Assembly: GCF_963665675.1 (NCBI RefSeq)
Contig: NZ_OY762426.1
Location: 1,860,001 to 1,924,000 of the forward strand
DNA length: 64,000 nt
From: an uncultured Methanolobus sp.
GTDB taxonomy: Archaea; Halobacteriota; Methanosarcinia; Methanosarcinales; Methanosarcinaceae
Direction of reading: 5' to 3'
Within the stretch, counting starts at the first letter, position 1, and every line of letters begins with the position of its first letter. This document shows positions 18,542 to 28,700 of this stretch, piece after piece. Both the position numbers and the translations under genes were made by a program. The notes under the pieces are model-generated. The model worked only from the letters and a program-made list of their open reading frames with translations, did no database searches and was not told the DNA's origin.

Positions 18542-18582
18542 ACATATATAATGTGCAAGTAACCTTTATTTTAGGTGGTTCG
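18542..18582 (+). promoter_or_regulatory. TATA box and ribosome site of the giant surface-protein gene
   Basis: ACATATATAA (18542-18551) is a clear TATA box. AGGTGG (18573-18578) precedes GTG 18583 at normal spacing. An upstream GTG (18553) would lie within a few bases of the TATA box, before the expected transcript start, so 18583 is the better start. Confidence 0.6.
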
Positions 18583-21500
18583 GTGCACGCTAGTACTAGT
18601 TTATCTACTCTGTTTAAAGTAATTGTTGTTATCACGTTATTAGGGGCCCAGTTTTATCCGGCTGTAGCGGCAACTAATGAAGATCTGTACAGTAACGAAG
18701 AAGAATCTTATGTGCCGCAGGATGCGGTCATGGCTCTGTCCATGGTGTCACAGCTAAAGACACAAACTCCGTCTGGAAGTGGTCTGGATGTTCTGGAACT
18801 TATTAACCTGACAACTGATCCAACTGATTCGGACGGTGACGGCTTGCCTGATTCCGTTGAACTTGTCCTTGGAACTGATCTTAATAATACTGACTCTGAT
18901 TTTGACCAGCTTGACGATTATAATGAATCTGTTCTCTATCTTTCAGACCCATTGAAAGTTGATTCCAACTATGACGGTCTGCCTGATAATTTTGAAGTCA
19001 CAGACGTATCCTCCCTTGATGTGGATTCCGATGGTGTTTCCAACATATGGGATTTTGACAATGACGACGACGGTGTAGAGGATAATGTAGATCCTTCTCC
19101 TTTTGCATGTTCTGTCAGTTCTGATACTTTCAGCTTTGATGTAAGCACAAATGGTAATCCTGTCTACATGGATTTCCAGCTTCTTCCTGAAGTATCTGAA
19201 CACATAAGGCTGGCTTACTCGGAATGGGACTGGCCGTACGACAACAAGAGCACCATGCAGGATCTTGATAATTCCAAGGATGATCTGCTGCTTGTTCCAC
19301 TGCTTGAGCTTACAATGGATTCTGTCCCAGATCAGGACGACGTTGAAGATTATGGAATAGGTATTTCCGGTGACAAAGCGTATGTCCCACTTTTCCAGGT
19401 CAATGGTCTTGGGGGAGAAACTGCCTTTGCAGGAAAGATGTTCTACCCACAGTCAAATACTACTGATATTCATGTAAATGCAAGCCTTCTGTGGCTTGTA
19501 CAGGCAAATACTGACAGTCTGGATGAGGACAATGTTACAATAATTACAGACACCACCACCATTGTATCATACAGGGAAAATTTCACTCTTACAGGTTTCA
19601 GTGTTGAAGAAAGCTATGGAAGCGACGTTGGAGTTTTCTACACTGACGATTTTAACCAGACAATTGCAAGCAACTTTGTGATGGCATATTCATTCCTGAG
19701 AAACAACTCGTCCACCGTTCAGGATATGCCACAGGAGCTTGTAAGTCATAATATTACTATATCATCTGACATAGAGAGTTTTGCACACCGTGACCTGGGA
19801 ACAAAAGGCCTTACCACCCAACTAACACCTGATGCACTTGATTCTCTGCCGGAAGATAGTGTTCTTCCGATCATTGCGGCATTACAGAATGATTTCTCAA
19901 AAAATGATCTGTCTGATTTTGGAACCAACTCATACATGGTTGGTAATGATATCTCAATAGACATGCGTAGTGAGCCTGTTATTTCCTTAAAGACTCTCAA
20001 GACTAACTGGTTTAACACAGCAGACAATTCTGTGGCAGAAAGTGAATCTGTGTCAAACGAAATAGATGGCTGGTGTAATGCGATCAATGCTGACGAGGAT
20101 ACGCGTTCTGCTTTAATGACTCTCTCGGTTGTATGGAATGCAGGTGAATCAAAGGTGACTGCTATTGGCGATACGCTGATAGACTTCAGTGACCAGAAAA
20201 CAATAGAAATTCTTAAAGGTATTCAATCCTGGGTAGGTGGTAGTTTCTTTGTTATTTCAACTCTGGCAGATGTAGTTGCAAACACTGTAGAAATCACATA
20301 CAGGGTGTACATGCTTGTGAATATCATTGGCAAAGGATGGGGTGAAGCCATGAAAATTGCCAATACTTTTACAAAATGTGTTAGTGGCATTGGTAAGTTT
20401 TTCACTGTGATCGGTGGAATTACACTGGTTATCGGGCTTGTACTGGATCTGGCTTTTGCTATATGGGGTTTCATTGAGATCGCCATGAGTGAAGGCTGGT
20501 CAAATACAGGTACTTTGCAGGGTGCAGTCTATGCTTCAATTATGTCAGGATATGCAATTGTGATGTTTGCAATTGGTGCTATTCTTTTTGCATGTAGTTT
20601 CATACCTTATGTCGGGTGGATAATTGCACTTGTAGGCGGTATCATTCTCGGTCTTGTGGCCCTGGCGGACTTTATCCTCGGATTCTTCGGAATTGGTGTG
20701 TCTGACTGGGTGGCACGTTTAGTGAGTACGTTCCACGAGACCTATCCGAATACAGAGTGTTCACTTGGTGTCATTAATACCTCACTTGATACGAATGATC
20801 CTGATAATAACGGTTTGAGTGCAGGTGACAGGGTAACTTTCAGGAGTTACATTAACGGAACGATAACGAAAACATCTTCAGGTACCTGGCAGGATGTGGA
20901 GAATAGTTATATCGTTCCTCATTACAAGATCAGAAGGTGGATGCAAGGTGCCACGCCAATTTCTTACTGGAGTTCCGATTATGGTGACTTCAGCAATGAG
21001 GTGTCAACATTTGAATCCAACCCTGATTACAAGAACACAACCTACGAGGTTGGTGCCTGGATTAAGCCAAAATCAGGAACAGGAAACTTCCCAATTCCAA
21101 TTGTGTTTGAGGCAGATTATAATGTCGTGTACACAGATCGTAAAATTGAATGGGATTTCTGGAATGGTTACAAGTATTCATTGGTTAACGAAACCGGAAC
21201 AATGCGCGAACAGGTAGATATGCTTTACTTTGATGTGTTTCCGGCAAACATAGGTGACTTTGCAGGCTGGTATCAAATATCAACACAGGATCGTGATTTT
21301 GATGGTCTTAACAACAGTGTAGATCCATGTCCCTGGTCATGGGATGCTGATGGTGACGGTCTGAGTGATGCATTTGAGCTTAATGAAAGTTTAACCGATC
21401 CGACACGTTCTGACAGAGATGGCGATGGTCTGAGCGATAAGATGGAACTTATCTACGGCACAAACCTGACAAATTCTGATTCAGACAATGATAACATGTC

Positions 21501-24500
21501 AGATTATAAAGAGATTAATGGCTGGGAGATCAGCTTCAACTATAGTGGCCAGTCTTTCAACATGACAGTTCACTCTGATCCTCTTGATGCTGACAGCGAT
21601 GACGATGGCATTGATGACCAGATGGAATACTGGAGTTTCCTGAACCCAATGTCAGCAGATACCGATGGTGACGGCGTTGCTGATGTGGCCGATCCTCAAT
21701 ATATGACCTATGTGAATTTCGAGACTAAATGGGGTACTACAGGCGCAGGCGACGGTGAATTTGATAACACAGGAGGAGTTGTAGTTGACTCAGAAGGTTA
21801 TGTCTACGTTGCAGATTCAGGTAACCATCGCATTCAGAAATTTGATTCCAATGGTAATTTCATTGATAAATGGAATGTTTCTATGGAAGATGGTTCCTTG
21901 CTGGCTGATATTGACATAGATCAGGATAATAATATCTATGTTCTCGTAAATTATCCCGTTCAGGTTCAAAGATTCGATTCCAATGGAAATTTCATATGTT
22001 CATGGAATGGTACAGGTTACAGTGATTATCGTGGTATCACAGTTGACAATAGAGGCTACATATTCAGCGGACCATTTGATATTTTCAACTCAAGTGGAAA
22101 GCTAATAGGAAATATGTCATATACTGGTGGGGACACAGTATTTGATAGCTTCTCAACCATGGCAATTTCCCCTGCAGGATATTTCTACATAACGGATGGG
22201 TATGATTGGTACAATAATGGAATCTTCATGTTCGATCCGAATGGAACATTTATAAAAAGATGGGGCAGTGAAGGTTCTCTTGTGAACAATTTCTCATGGC
22301 CTGAGGCACTGGAGGTTGATCCATATGGTTATGTCTACGTCGCTGGTACAGGCAATAGTCATATTGAGAAATTCAGCTCAGATGGTTTCTTCATAACCCG
22401 ATGGGGACAATATGGACTTAATGATAGTGAATTCATTTATCCCACAGGCATTGCAATTGATGAGGATGAGAATGTCTATGTAAGTGAAGGTTCTGCTTAT
22501 TTATCCGCTGGTGGAGATCGCATACAGAAATTCTCCCAGATAACAGATGTTCCCCCACGTAACGTATCCGATACTACAGATACTGATGGTGATGGTCTGT
22601 TCGATAACAACGAAACAGCAGGATGGGATGTGACCTTTACAAATGAATCAGGTACGTACACCGTTCATGTGGAAAGTGAGCCTCTTGTAGAGGATACGGA
22701 CTTTGAGGGCCTGAATGATCTCCAGGAGTATAACTGCTCTTCCAACCCTGGTGTAGTTGATACCGATGGCGATGGCCTGAGTGATTATGTGGAATTCACA
22801 ATCGGAACGAATGTAACTCACTATGACACTGATGGTGATGGACTGGATGATTATACCGAGATTATCTTTGGAAGCAATCCGAATGTAGTCGATACTGATG
22901 GTGATGGTCTTACCGATAAGGAAGAATTTGACTTTGATTCCGATCCTACAAAGAAGGATACTGATGGTGACGATCTGACCGATAGGGAAGAGTTTGACTT
23001 TGGTTCCAATCCAAGAAACCCTGATACAGATGGTGACTGCCTGTTCGATAATGCAGAAGTGAATGAAACCGGCTCTGCTAACAATTCAGATACCGATGGT
23101 GACGGACTCATGGATGGTCTTGAACTCCTGTACAATACCAGTGCAAAGAATAACGACAGCGATGGCGACGGCTTGCCTGACGGTAAGGAAGTCGATAACA
23201 GGATGGATCCAAACAACAACGATACCGATGGTGATGGTCTCTCTGACATGTTCGAGTTCAACAACGGAACAGATCCAACAAACCCTGATACTGATGGCAA
23301 TGGTTTGAACGACTCTGAAGATCCATATTCATTTGCAGCAAATATTGAGAATATCTGGGTCAGCTATGATGAGGATGAAGACTCCCCTGGGCTGGTGGAA
23401 AACCTTGAAAAGTACACCAATGTGACTGTTTTCCAGCCTGCAGAAATTGGAAACTATTCTGATATGGAGAACATCCTGTTTGTAGGAAGACCCGGAACCG
23501 ACAATACAACAGCAGGTAATATCACCATGAATATACTTGCCTCAGTATCACCGGATGTACTTTCCGAAATGCAGGAATCGGATTACGACAGGTTTGCTGT
23601 GGAATATGATGTCTGGTCAGATAACCAGACTGTTGTCATGCTTTCACATCCGTATCCAAATGACCATTACAGAGTTCTTGAACTCTTCAAGACCAATTCA
23701 GGAGAAATGGAATATCAGGACAATGTTAGTGAATTCAGGGCAGATGCCATTGATAAGATGGGACTTTATGTGATGGTCGGACTTAAGACTCCTGTAAAGC
23801 CGTCTATTGAGCTTACTCAATACAGTGAAGATGAGCTTGCTCATAACCTGAGCTTTGGATTGTTATCTGGCAACCTTGGTGTTAAATATCTCAACATCAA
23901 TGTCAGTGAAAATGTCATGAATGAGACTATCAACAATATAGAGCGTGCTCTGATTGTGGTTTACTACACTGGTCGTGACCTTGACAGGACAGGAGACCTT
24001 GACGGCAACGATGCCGGAGATATTGACGAATCAACTCTCTCAATGGTCTGGTACAATGAGGAAAGTGCTCAGTGGGAAAAGTTGAGCACTGACATGGACT
24101 GGGTACACAATATCGGTATCAACACAGATAACGACGTCATTGACGCTAAGGAATACGAAGGCTACATGTGGGCTAATGTATCCCACTTCAGCACTTACGG
24201 ACTTTCGGGAACTGCAAGGGCTGAAACGGTTGAGCAAACAGATAGTGACGATGATAGTCCCCTGGATTCAGACCGTGACGGTCTTTATGATTTCATGGAA
24301 AGAAGAATGGGAACCGATCCATTCAATCAGGATACCGATGGTGATGGTATCATTGATTCTGAAGATGAAGATCCATTGGTTTCTTACATGTCTGTCATTG
24401 ATGAGGAAAGCGAACAGTCGGTATCAGATATTGAAGATACACAGGATGATATTCAGCCAACTCCAACAGAAGATGGAACTGTGCCCGCTGAAAGTACATC

Positions 24501-24579
24501 CCTGTTGTTCTGGATGCCTGCACTCATCGTTCTTGCATTGCTGGTTGCTGGCTTTGTAGTGTTAAGGAAAAAGGAATAA
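18583..24579 (+). CDS. giant membrane-anchored surface protein with calcium-type repeats and NHL propeller
   Basis: From GTG 18583 the protein has 1998 residues and begins with a signal peptide (ending AVAA). Order: thrombospondin-3/dockerin-like Asp-rich repeats (residues about 79-169), a beta-rich region, a strongly hydrophobic block with several predicted helices (about 548-722), more Asp repeats (about 901-1035), about six NHL-type propeller blades (about 1042-1319; for example VDSEGYVYVADSGNHRIQKF), a dense array of ten DTDGDGL-type repeats (about 1331-1582), a folded region with a PGF-type look, two last Asp repeats, and a C-terminal helix followed by RKKE. About 22 DxDxDG units suggest extensive Ca2+ binding. 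The membrane block in the middle is unusual for an exported protein. The function is probably cell-surface adhesion or envelope structure. Confidence 0.88.
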   Translation: MHASTSLSTLFKVIVVITLLGAQFYPAVAATNEDLYSNEEESYVPQDAVMALSMVSQLKTQTPSGSGLDVLELINLTTDPTDSDGDGLPDSVELVLGTDLNNTDSDFDQLDDYNESVLYLSDPLKVDSNYDGLPDNFEVTDVSSLDVDSDGVSNIWDFDNDDDGVEDNVDPSPFACSVSSDTFSFDVSTNGNPVYMDFQLLPEVSEHIRLAYSEWDWPYDNKSTMQDLDNSKDDLLLVPLLELTMDSVPDQDDVEDYGIGISGDKAYVPLFQVNGLGGETAFAGKMFYPQSNTTDIHVNASLLWLVQANTDSLDEDNVTIITDTTTIVSYRENFTLTGFSVEESYGSDVGVFYTDDFNQTIASNFVMAYSFLRNNSSTVQDMPQELVSHNITISSDIESFAHRDLGTKGLTTQLTPDALDSLPEDSVLPIIAALQNDFSKNDLSDFGTNSYMVGNDISIDMRSEPVISLKTLKTNWFNTADNSVAESESVSNEIDGWCNAINADEDTRSALMTLSVVWNAGESKVTAIGDTLIDFSDQKTIEILKGIQSWVGGSFFVISTLADVVANTVEITYRVYMLVNIIGKGWGEAMKIANTFTKCVSGIGKFFTVIGGITLVIGLVLDLAFAIWGFIEIAMSEGWSNTGTLQGAVYASIMSGYAIVMFAIGAILFACSFIPYVGWIIALVGGIILGLVALADFILGFFGIGVSDWVARLVSTFHETYPNTECSLGVINTSLDTNDPDNNGLSAGDRVTFRSYINGTITKTSSGTWQDVENSYIVPHYKIRRWMQGATPISYWSSDYGDFSNEVSTFESNPDYKNTTYEVGAWIKPKSGTGNFPIPIVFEADYNVVYTDRKIEWDFWNGYKYSLVNETGTMREQVDMLYFDVFPANIGDFAGWYQISTQDRDFDGLNNSVDPCPWSWDADGDGLSDAFELNESLTDPTRSDRDGDGLSDKMELIYGTNLTNSDSDNDNMSDYKEINGWEISFNYSGQSFNMTVHSDPLDADSDDDGIDDQMEYWSFLNPMSADTDGDGVADVADPQYMTYVNFETKWGTTGAGDGEFDNTGGVVVDSEGYVYVADSGNHRIQKFDSNGNFIDKWNVSMEDGSLLADIDIDQDNNIYVLVNYPVQVQRFDSNGNFICSWNGTGYSDYRGITVDNRGYIFSGPFDIFNSSGKLIGNMSYTGGDTVFDSFSTMAISPAGYFYITDGYDWYNNGIFMFDPNGTFIKRWGSEGSLVNNFSWPEALEVDPYGYVYVAGTGNSHIEKFSSDGFFITRWGQYGLNDSEFIYPTGIAIDEDENVYVSEGSAYLSAGGDRIQKFSQITDVPPRNVSDTTDTDGDGLFDNNETAGWDVTFTNESGTYTVHVESEPLVEDTDFEGLNDLQEYNCSSNPGVVDTDGDGLSDYVEFTIGTNVTHYDTDGDGLDDYTEIIFGSNPNVVDTDGDGLTDKEEFDFDSDPTKKDTDGDDLTDREEFDFGSNPRNPDTDGDCLFDNAEVNETGSANNSDTDGDGLMDGLELLYNTSAKNNDSDGDGLPDGKEVDNRMDPNNNDTDGDGLSDMFEFNNGTDPTNPDTDGNGLNDSEDPYSFAANIENIWVSYDEDEDSPGLVENLEKYTNVTVFQPAEIGNYSDMENILFVGRPGTDNTTAGNITMNILASVSPDVLSEMQESDYDRFAVEYDVWSDNQTVVMLSHPYPNDHYRVLELFKTNSGEMEYQDNVSEFRADAIDKMGLYVMVGLKTPVKPSIELTQYSEDELAHNLSFGLLSGNLGVKYLNINVSENVMNETINNIERALIVVYYTGRDLDRTGDLDGNDAGDIDESTLSMVWYNEESAQWEKLSTDMDWVHNIGINTDNDVIDAKEYEGYMWANVSHFSTYGLSGTARAETVEQTDSDDDSPLDSDRDGLYDFMERRMGTDPFNQDTDGDGIIDSEDEDPLVSYMSVIDEESEQSVSDIEDTQDDIQPTPTEDGTVPAESTSLLFWMPALIVLALLVAGFVVLRKKE

Positions 24580-24617
24580 TAAGCAGATGGTAATCTACAT
24601 ACACAAAGGTGGTTTGA

Positions 24618-25340
24618 TTGTCATCAGGAAAAAAAGGAACTGATAACAAGCAGCTTTATGCTGCGATTGTTATTATTTTCATTTTGGCATTGTCCGGTAT
24701 AATTTATTATGCGGAATACAGGGAGATCAATGATCCCTATGAGCTTGCAGGAAGAGTTATACATGTCTCAGAGGATATCAGCTCCTATCAGTTTGACATG
24801 AGCAGCAACATCACTATTCTTGGAGACTCGGTCTCTGCTCTTAAAGGAAATGGCTATGTTGGTTACGATGATCAGGAGATGAATATCACTTTCTTCTCAC
24901 CTGAAAAGTCCATTGATATGATAGTGGTTGATGAGAAAGCTTACATGAGAGAAAATGAAGGCATATGGGAATCCAGAAATCTGGATGATAATACTTGGGA
25001 AAGCAATGACCAGTTATCACAGAACGAGTTCCTTCTCGAAGAATCCACAAATCTCAGTATGGAAAGGGCTGATGCAGGCATAATCCTTACAGCAATTCCT
25101 GATCAGTCAACGTTAATTCAGGAAGCTGACAAAGTGGGGCTGGATTTACAGGGAAGTGAGAAGCTGAGCGAATATTATGTGAAGTACCTTATCGACGATG
25201 AAAGCTATCATATCATTTCAATCGAAACTCACATAGACTTCCTGATGAAGGTACAGGGCATGATGTCTCCGGTTACTATCAATACTCGGATACATGTTTA
25301 TGACTATAATGGGAAAATTGAGGTTGAAGCACCGCTTTAA
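24618..25340 (+). CDS. membrane-anchored LolA/LppX-like protein
   Basis: The product has 240 residues. TTG 24618 is chosen because AAAGGTGG lies just upstream. A single N-terminal helix (residues about 12-31) anchors it, with the rest outside. The outside part has the pattern of half-barrel lipoprotein-like domains: SSYQFDMSSNITILGD, a GYVGYDDQEMNITF strand pair, DMIVVDEKAYMRE, and a C-terminal strand series. Such domains bind lipids or hydrophobic surfaces in bacteria. It starts 38 bases after the giant gene and is probably co-transcribed, so it may help place or fold that protein. A similar domain is seen in the lipoprotein at 49746-50846. Confidence 0.65.
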   Translation: MSSGKKGTDNKQLYAAIVIIFILALSGIIYYAEYREINDPYELAGRVIHVSEDISSYQFDMSSNITILGDSVSALKGNGYVGYDDQEMNITFFSPEKSIDMIVVDEKAYMRENEGIWESRNLDDNTWESNDQLSQNEFLLEESTNLSMERADAGIILTAIPDQSTLIQEADKVGLDLQGSEKLSEYYVKYLIDDESYHIISIETHIDFLMKVQGMMSPVTINTRIHVYDYNGKIEVEAPL

Positions 25341-25737
25341 AGTCTGAATAAAAAAGATAGGGCTATGGTGATGGAATTTGGTTGTGGGAGACAAGTCATT
25401 TTTTTGATAAAGTACAGGTGTAAATAATTAACTGTATCTGGTCATTGATACCAAAAATTCGAGAGAGCCTATTTAAAAAAGCTCATATTGGCATAATCCT
25501 ATTACATATATTAATTTCGGTATTATTATAATTCACATTGCAATATATTATGTGATTTTTAACATAAAAAACAACTATTATTCTTTCTTCAAGCAACAAC
25601 ATCCTCTTGATATCTTTTTCTTTCCACGTATCTTTGTGATTTATTTATATATAACTGGTAATATTTTAAGTATAAATCGAAAATAATAAATATGTTTGTC
25701 ATGTTTATTCATTCATTTATTTCAAGAGAGGTTAATT
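25341..25737 (+). promoter_or_regulatory. upstream region of the Rhs gene
   Basis: These 397 bases are strongly AT-rich and hold no gene. TATTTATATATAAC (25642-25655) is the best TATA box. ATG 25738 follows an AAGAGAGGT ribosome site, so I prefer it to the GTG or other starts further upstream. The transcript leader would be about 60 bases. Confidence 0.5.
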
Positions 25738-28700
25738 ATGCTACAAAATATTTCGTTTCAGATCAAAAAATTGCTTGCAATCTTCATGATTGTAGTATTG
25801 CTTACGCCAAATGTATATTGTCTTGAAAACGCAGATGCAGAGCAAGATGTGGATATAGGAGATTCACAGCTGGATTCTGCTTCAATTGAAAATGATAATA
25901 TTAACTCTGCAGACAAGGGAGAAGAAAGCGAAAAAACTCCAGAAGAAATAGTTGAAAGCAAAGACACTGATAACACTGAGACTATGTTACCAAATGAAGT
26001 TGCATCTCTATCTTCGGAACCTGCTGAGGATATTGATCCATTCTCAAATGTTAAAAACGACCTTAACCCTTCCCTTGAAATCGATAATAATTACTTTGAT
26101 ACAAGCTTATTTACCGGTTCTTTTGTCTATAAATACCCAATTGAAACTGTAAGGGGGAGAGCCAACCTTGAGCCAGGGGTTTCTCTCACCTATTCCAGCA
26201 GCATGGGTTCAAGAGGCACTTATGGTTCGCTGGGCGTGGGATGGTCTTTAAATGATAACTGTATTGTAAGAGATACCAGATACACTAGCAACAACACTAG
26301 TGATGACAGGTTTATTCTTGTTTTGGATGGTTCTTCCAGCAAGCTTGTTTATGTAGCTGACGATGACTCGTACCACACTGAAACTGAAAGATTTATGAGA
26401 ATTACTAAAAAGGCAAATGGTAACAATTCTTTTGGAGATTACTGGCTTCTTGAAATGCCGGATGGAACGAAATATCGTTTTGGTTATAACGATGATTCGG
26501 AACAAAGAAACTCCGTTGAATCAAGAAACTATATCAGTAAGTGGTGGCTCGATCAAATAGAAGATGTGAACGGAAACAAAATAATATATATTTATGTCGA
26601 AAACCCTGAAGAAGGGGAGATCGGAAGCACATATCTTGATAGAATTTTGTACAACGATGGCCTTTCTGCGGTACACTTTAATTTTACTGAAAAGACACAT
26701 AATTTCTCTGTCTATGAGTATAGTAACAAGATAAACGAGAAAAAGCTTATTTCCAATATTTCTGTCCTTAATAATGGAGTTGTCCTCTGGAAATATGAAC
26801 TTGGTTATGAATACCAGCAATCAAAATTATTTTTAACATCAATTAAAAAAACAGGCCAACATGACAGTACCTTGCCACCTACTATTTTTGAATATGATTC
26901 CCTTACAGGTTGGGGACAAACTTCTTTGGATATGCCTATTTCTTTTGCTGAAGGGGATCGGGGAAAAAGAATTGCAGACGTTAACGGTGATGGCCTGGAT
27001 GATGTGCTTATAGGTTTCAGGTCGGATTCTGGTGAATTGGAGCTTATGACCTGGCTAAATACTGGAGACGGCTGGAGAGCGAAAACTTCATGGGCACCAC
27101 CAACATATTTCAGAAACTTTACAGAAGATGCGGGAACACGTCTGGCAGACGTTAATGGAGACGGATTAGTTGATATCATTCAGAATGGTGAGTATAGTGA
27201 TTCTGCATGGATAAATACAGGCGAAGGTTGGGAACAAAACAGTTCATGGATACCACCAATACGTATAGGCTATAAAAAAGATGAAGGCGTAAGAATTGCT
27301 GATATTAATGGAGATGGATTACCAGACCTGCTACAAGGGTATAAAGCGGGTGATGGGACATATATCTGGGGTGCATATATAAACAACGGCACTGGTTGGG
27401 AACAGAATGACTTATGGAAATCACCCGTGCTTCTTTCAAATAACGGAAGTGATGCCGGAGGACGCATTATAGATGTTAATGGGGATGGGTTAGCTGATAT
27501 CATCCAAAACGATGGCAATGCTACGAATGGCTGGCTGAACAATGGCAGCGGCTGGGAACAGGATAGCTCATGGGTGCCACCAATACAGATAATGTCAAGT
27601 TACTATGGTGCAAATTTAGCAGACGTTAACGGAGATGGTCTTGTAGACATCATTAGAGGATACTACGACTATCATGACAACGGGTCCGAAATATATGATG
27701 CATGGATAAATACAGGCGACGGGTGGGAACAAGACAATACGTGGAACCCACCGGTTTATTTTGCAAATTATAGTTTCAATCCTGGAACGCGTTTTGCAGA
27801 TTTGAATGGAGATGGCTTAACCGATCTTTTCAAAGAATCTGATGTGTGGATAAATACTAACAATGACACTACGCAAGGCTACAGAACACCTGGTCTGCTT
27901 AAGGAAATCAAGCATTCTGCGGGAGGAATCACGAACATCAGATATGCACCCTCTACAACATTTGATAACACAGGTGATGATGACATTCCAGACCTGCTTT
28001 CAAAAATGTGGGTTACAAGCCAGGCAATTAGAGACAATGGAATTTCAGGTAGCAAAAATGTGGTTTCCATAACAAACTACACTTACAAAAACGGAATGCA
28101 GTACTTCGATCTACCTGAAAATATCGAATTCAGAGGATTCGGCGAGGTTACTGTTGAAAACAACTATTCTGTTACTAAACATTTTTTCCATCAGGACGCG
28201 GCACTCAAAGGAATCAAGAATCACACTGAAGTGTGGGACAAAGATGGAAATATTTACAGCTTGTCGGAGATGAATTATACCGGTCAGCAAATATATCCGG
28301 GTATCAACCTTATTCTATTGAACTCGGAGTCCACTACACAGTTTGACGGGCTGTCACAAAATCCTGGGAGCTCAACAGGATGGTCTTCTTTTATCGAGTA
28401 TGAGGAATATGATGACTACGGGAATCCTCTTTCCATAGCCGCTTATGGTGATACGGATATTATTGGCGATGAGAGATATCTCAATTACGAATATGCCAAT
28501 GAAGAGGACTCATGGATCCTCGGTAAAAAAACTCATGAATGGCTGGAAGACTCAAACCATGTAAACAAGAGCGAATTATGGCACTATTATGACGACTCAA
28601 GTGATAATAGCAACATAAACAAAGGTCAGCTCTCAAAATCGGTCTCATGGAATGACATGGGTGATAACCCTACCGTTCTGTATGATTATGATAACTATGG

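Noticed and set aside
22851-23300. Minus-strand frame of Ser/Pro-rich repeats opposite the DTDGDGL array
   Set aside because: It is the reverse reading of the calcium-type repeats and has no start or ribosome site.
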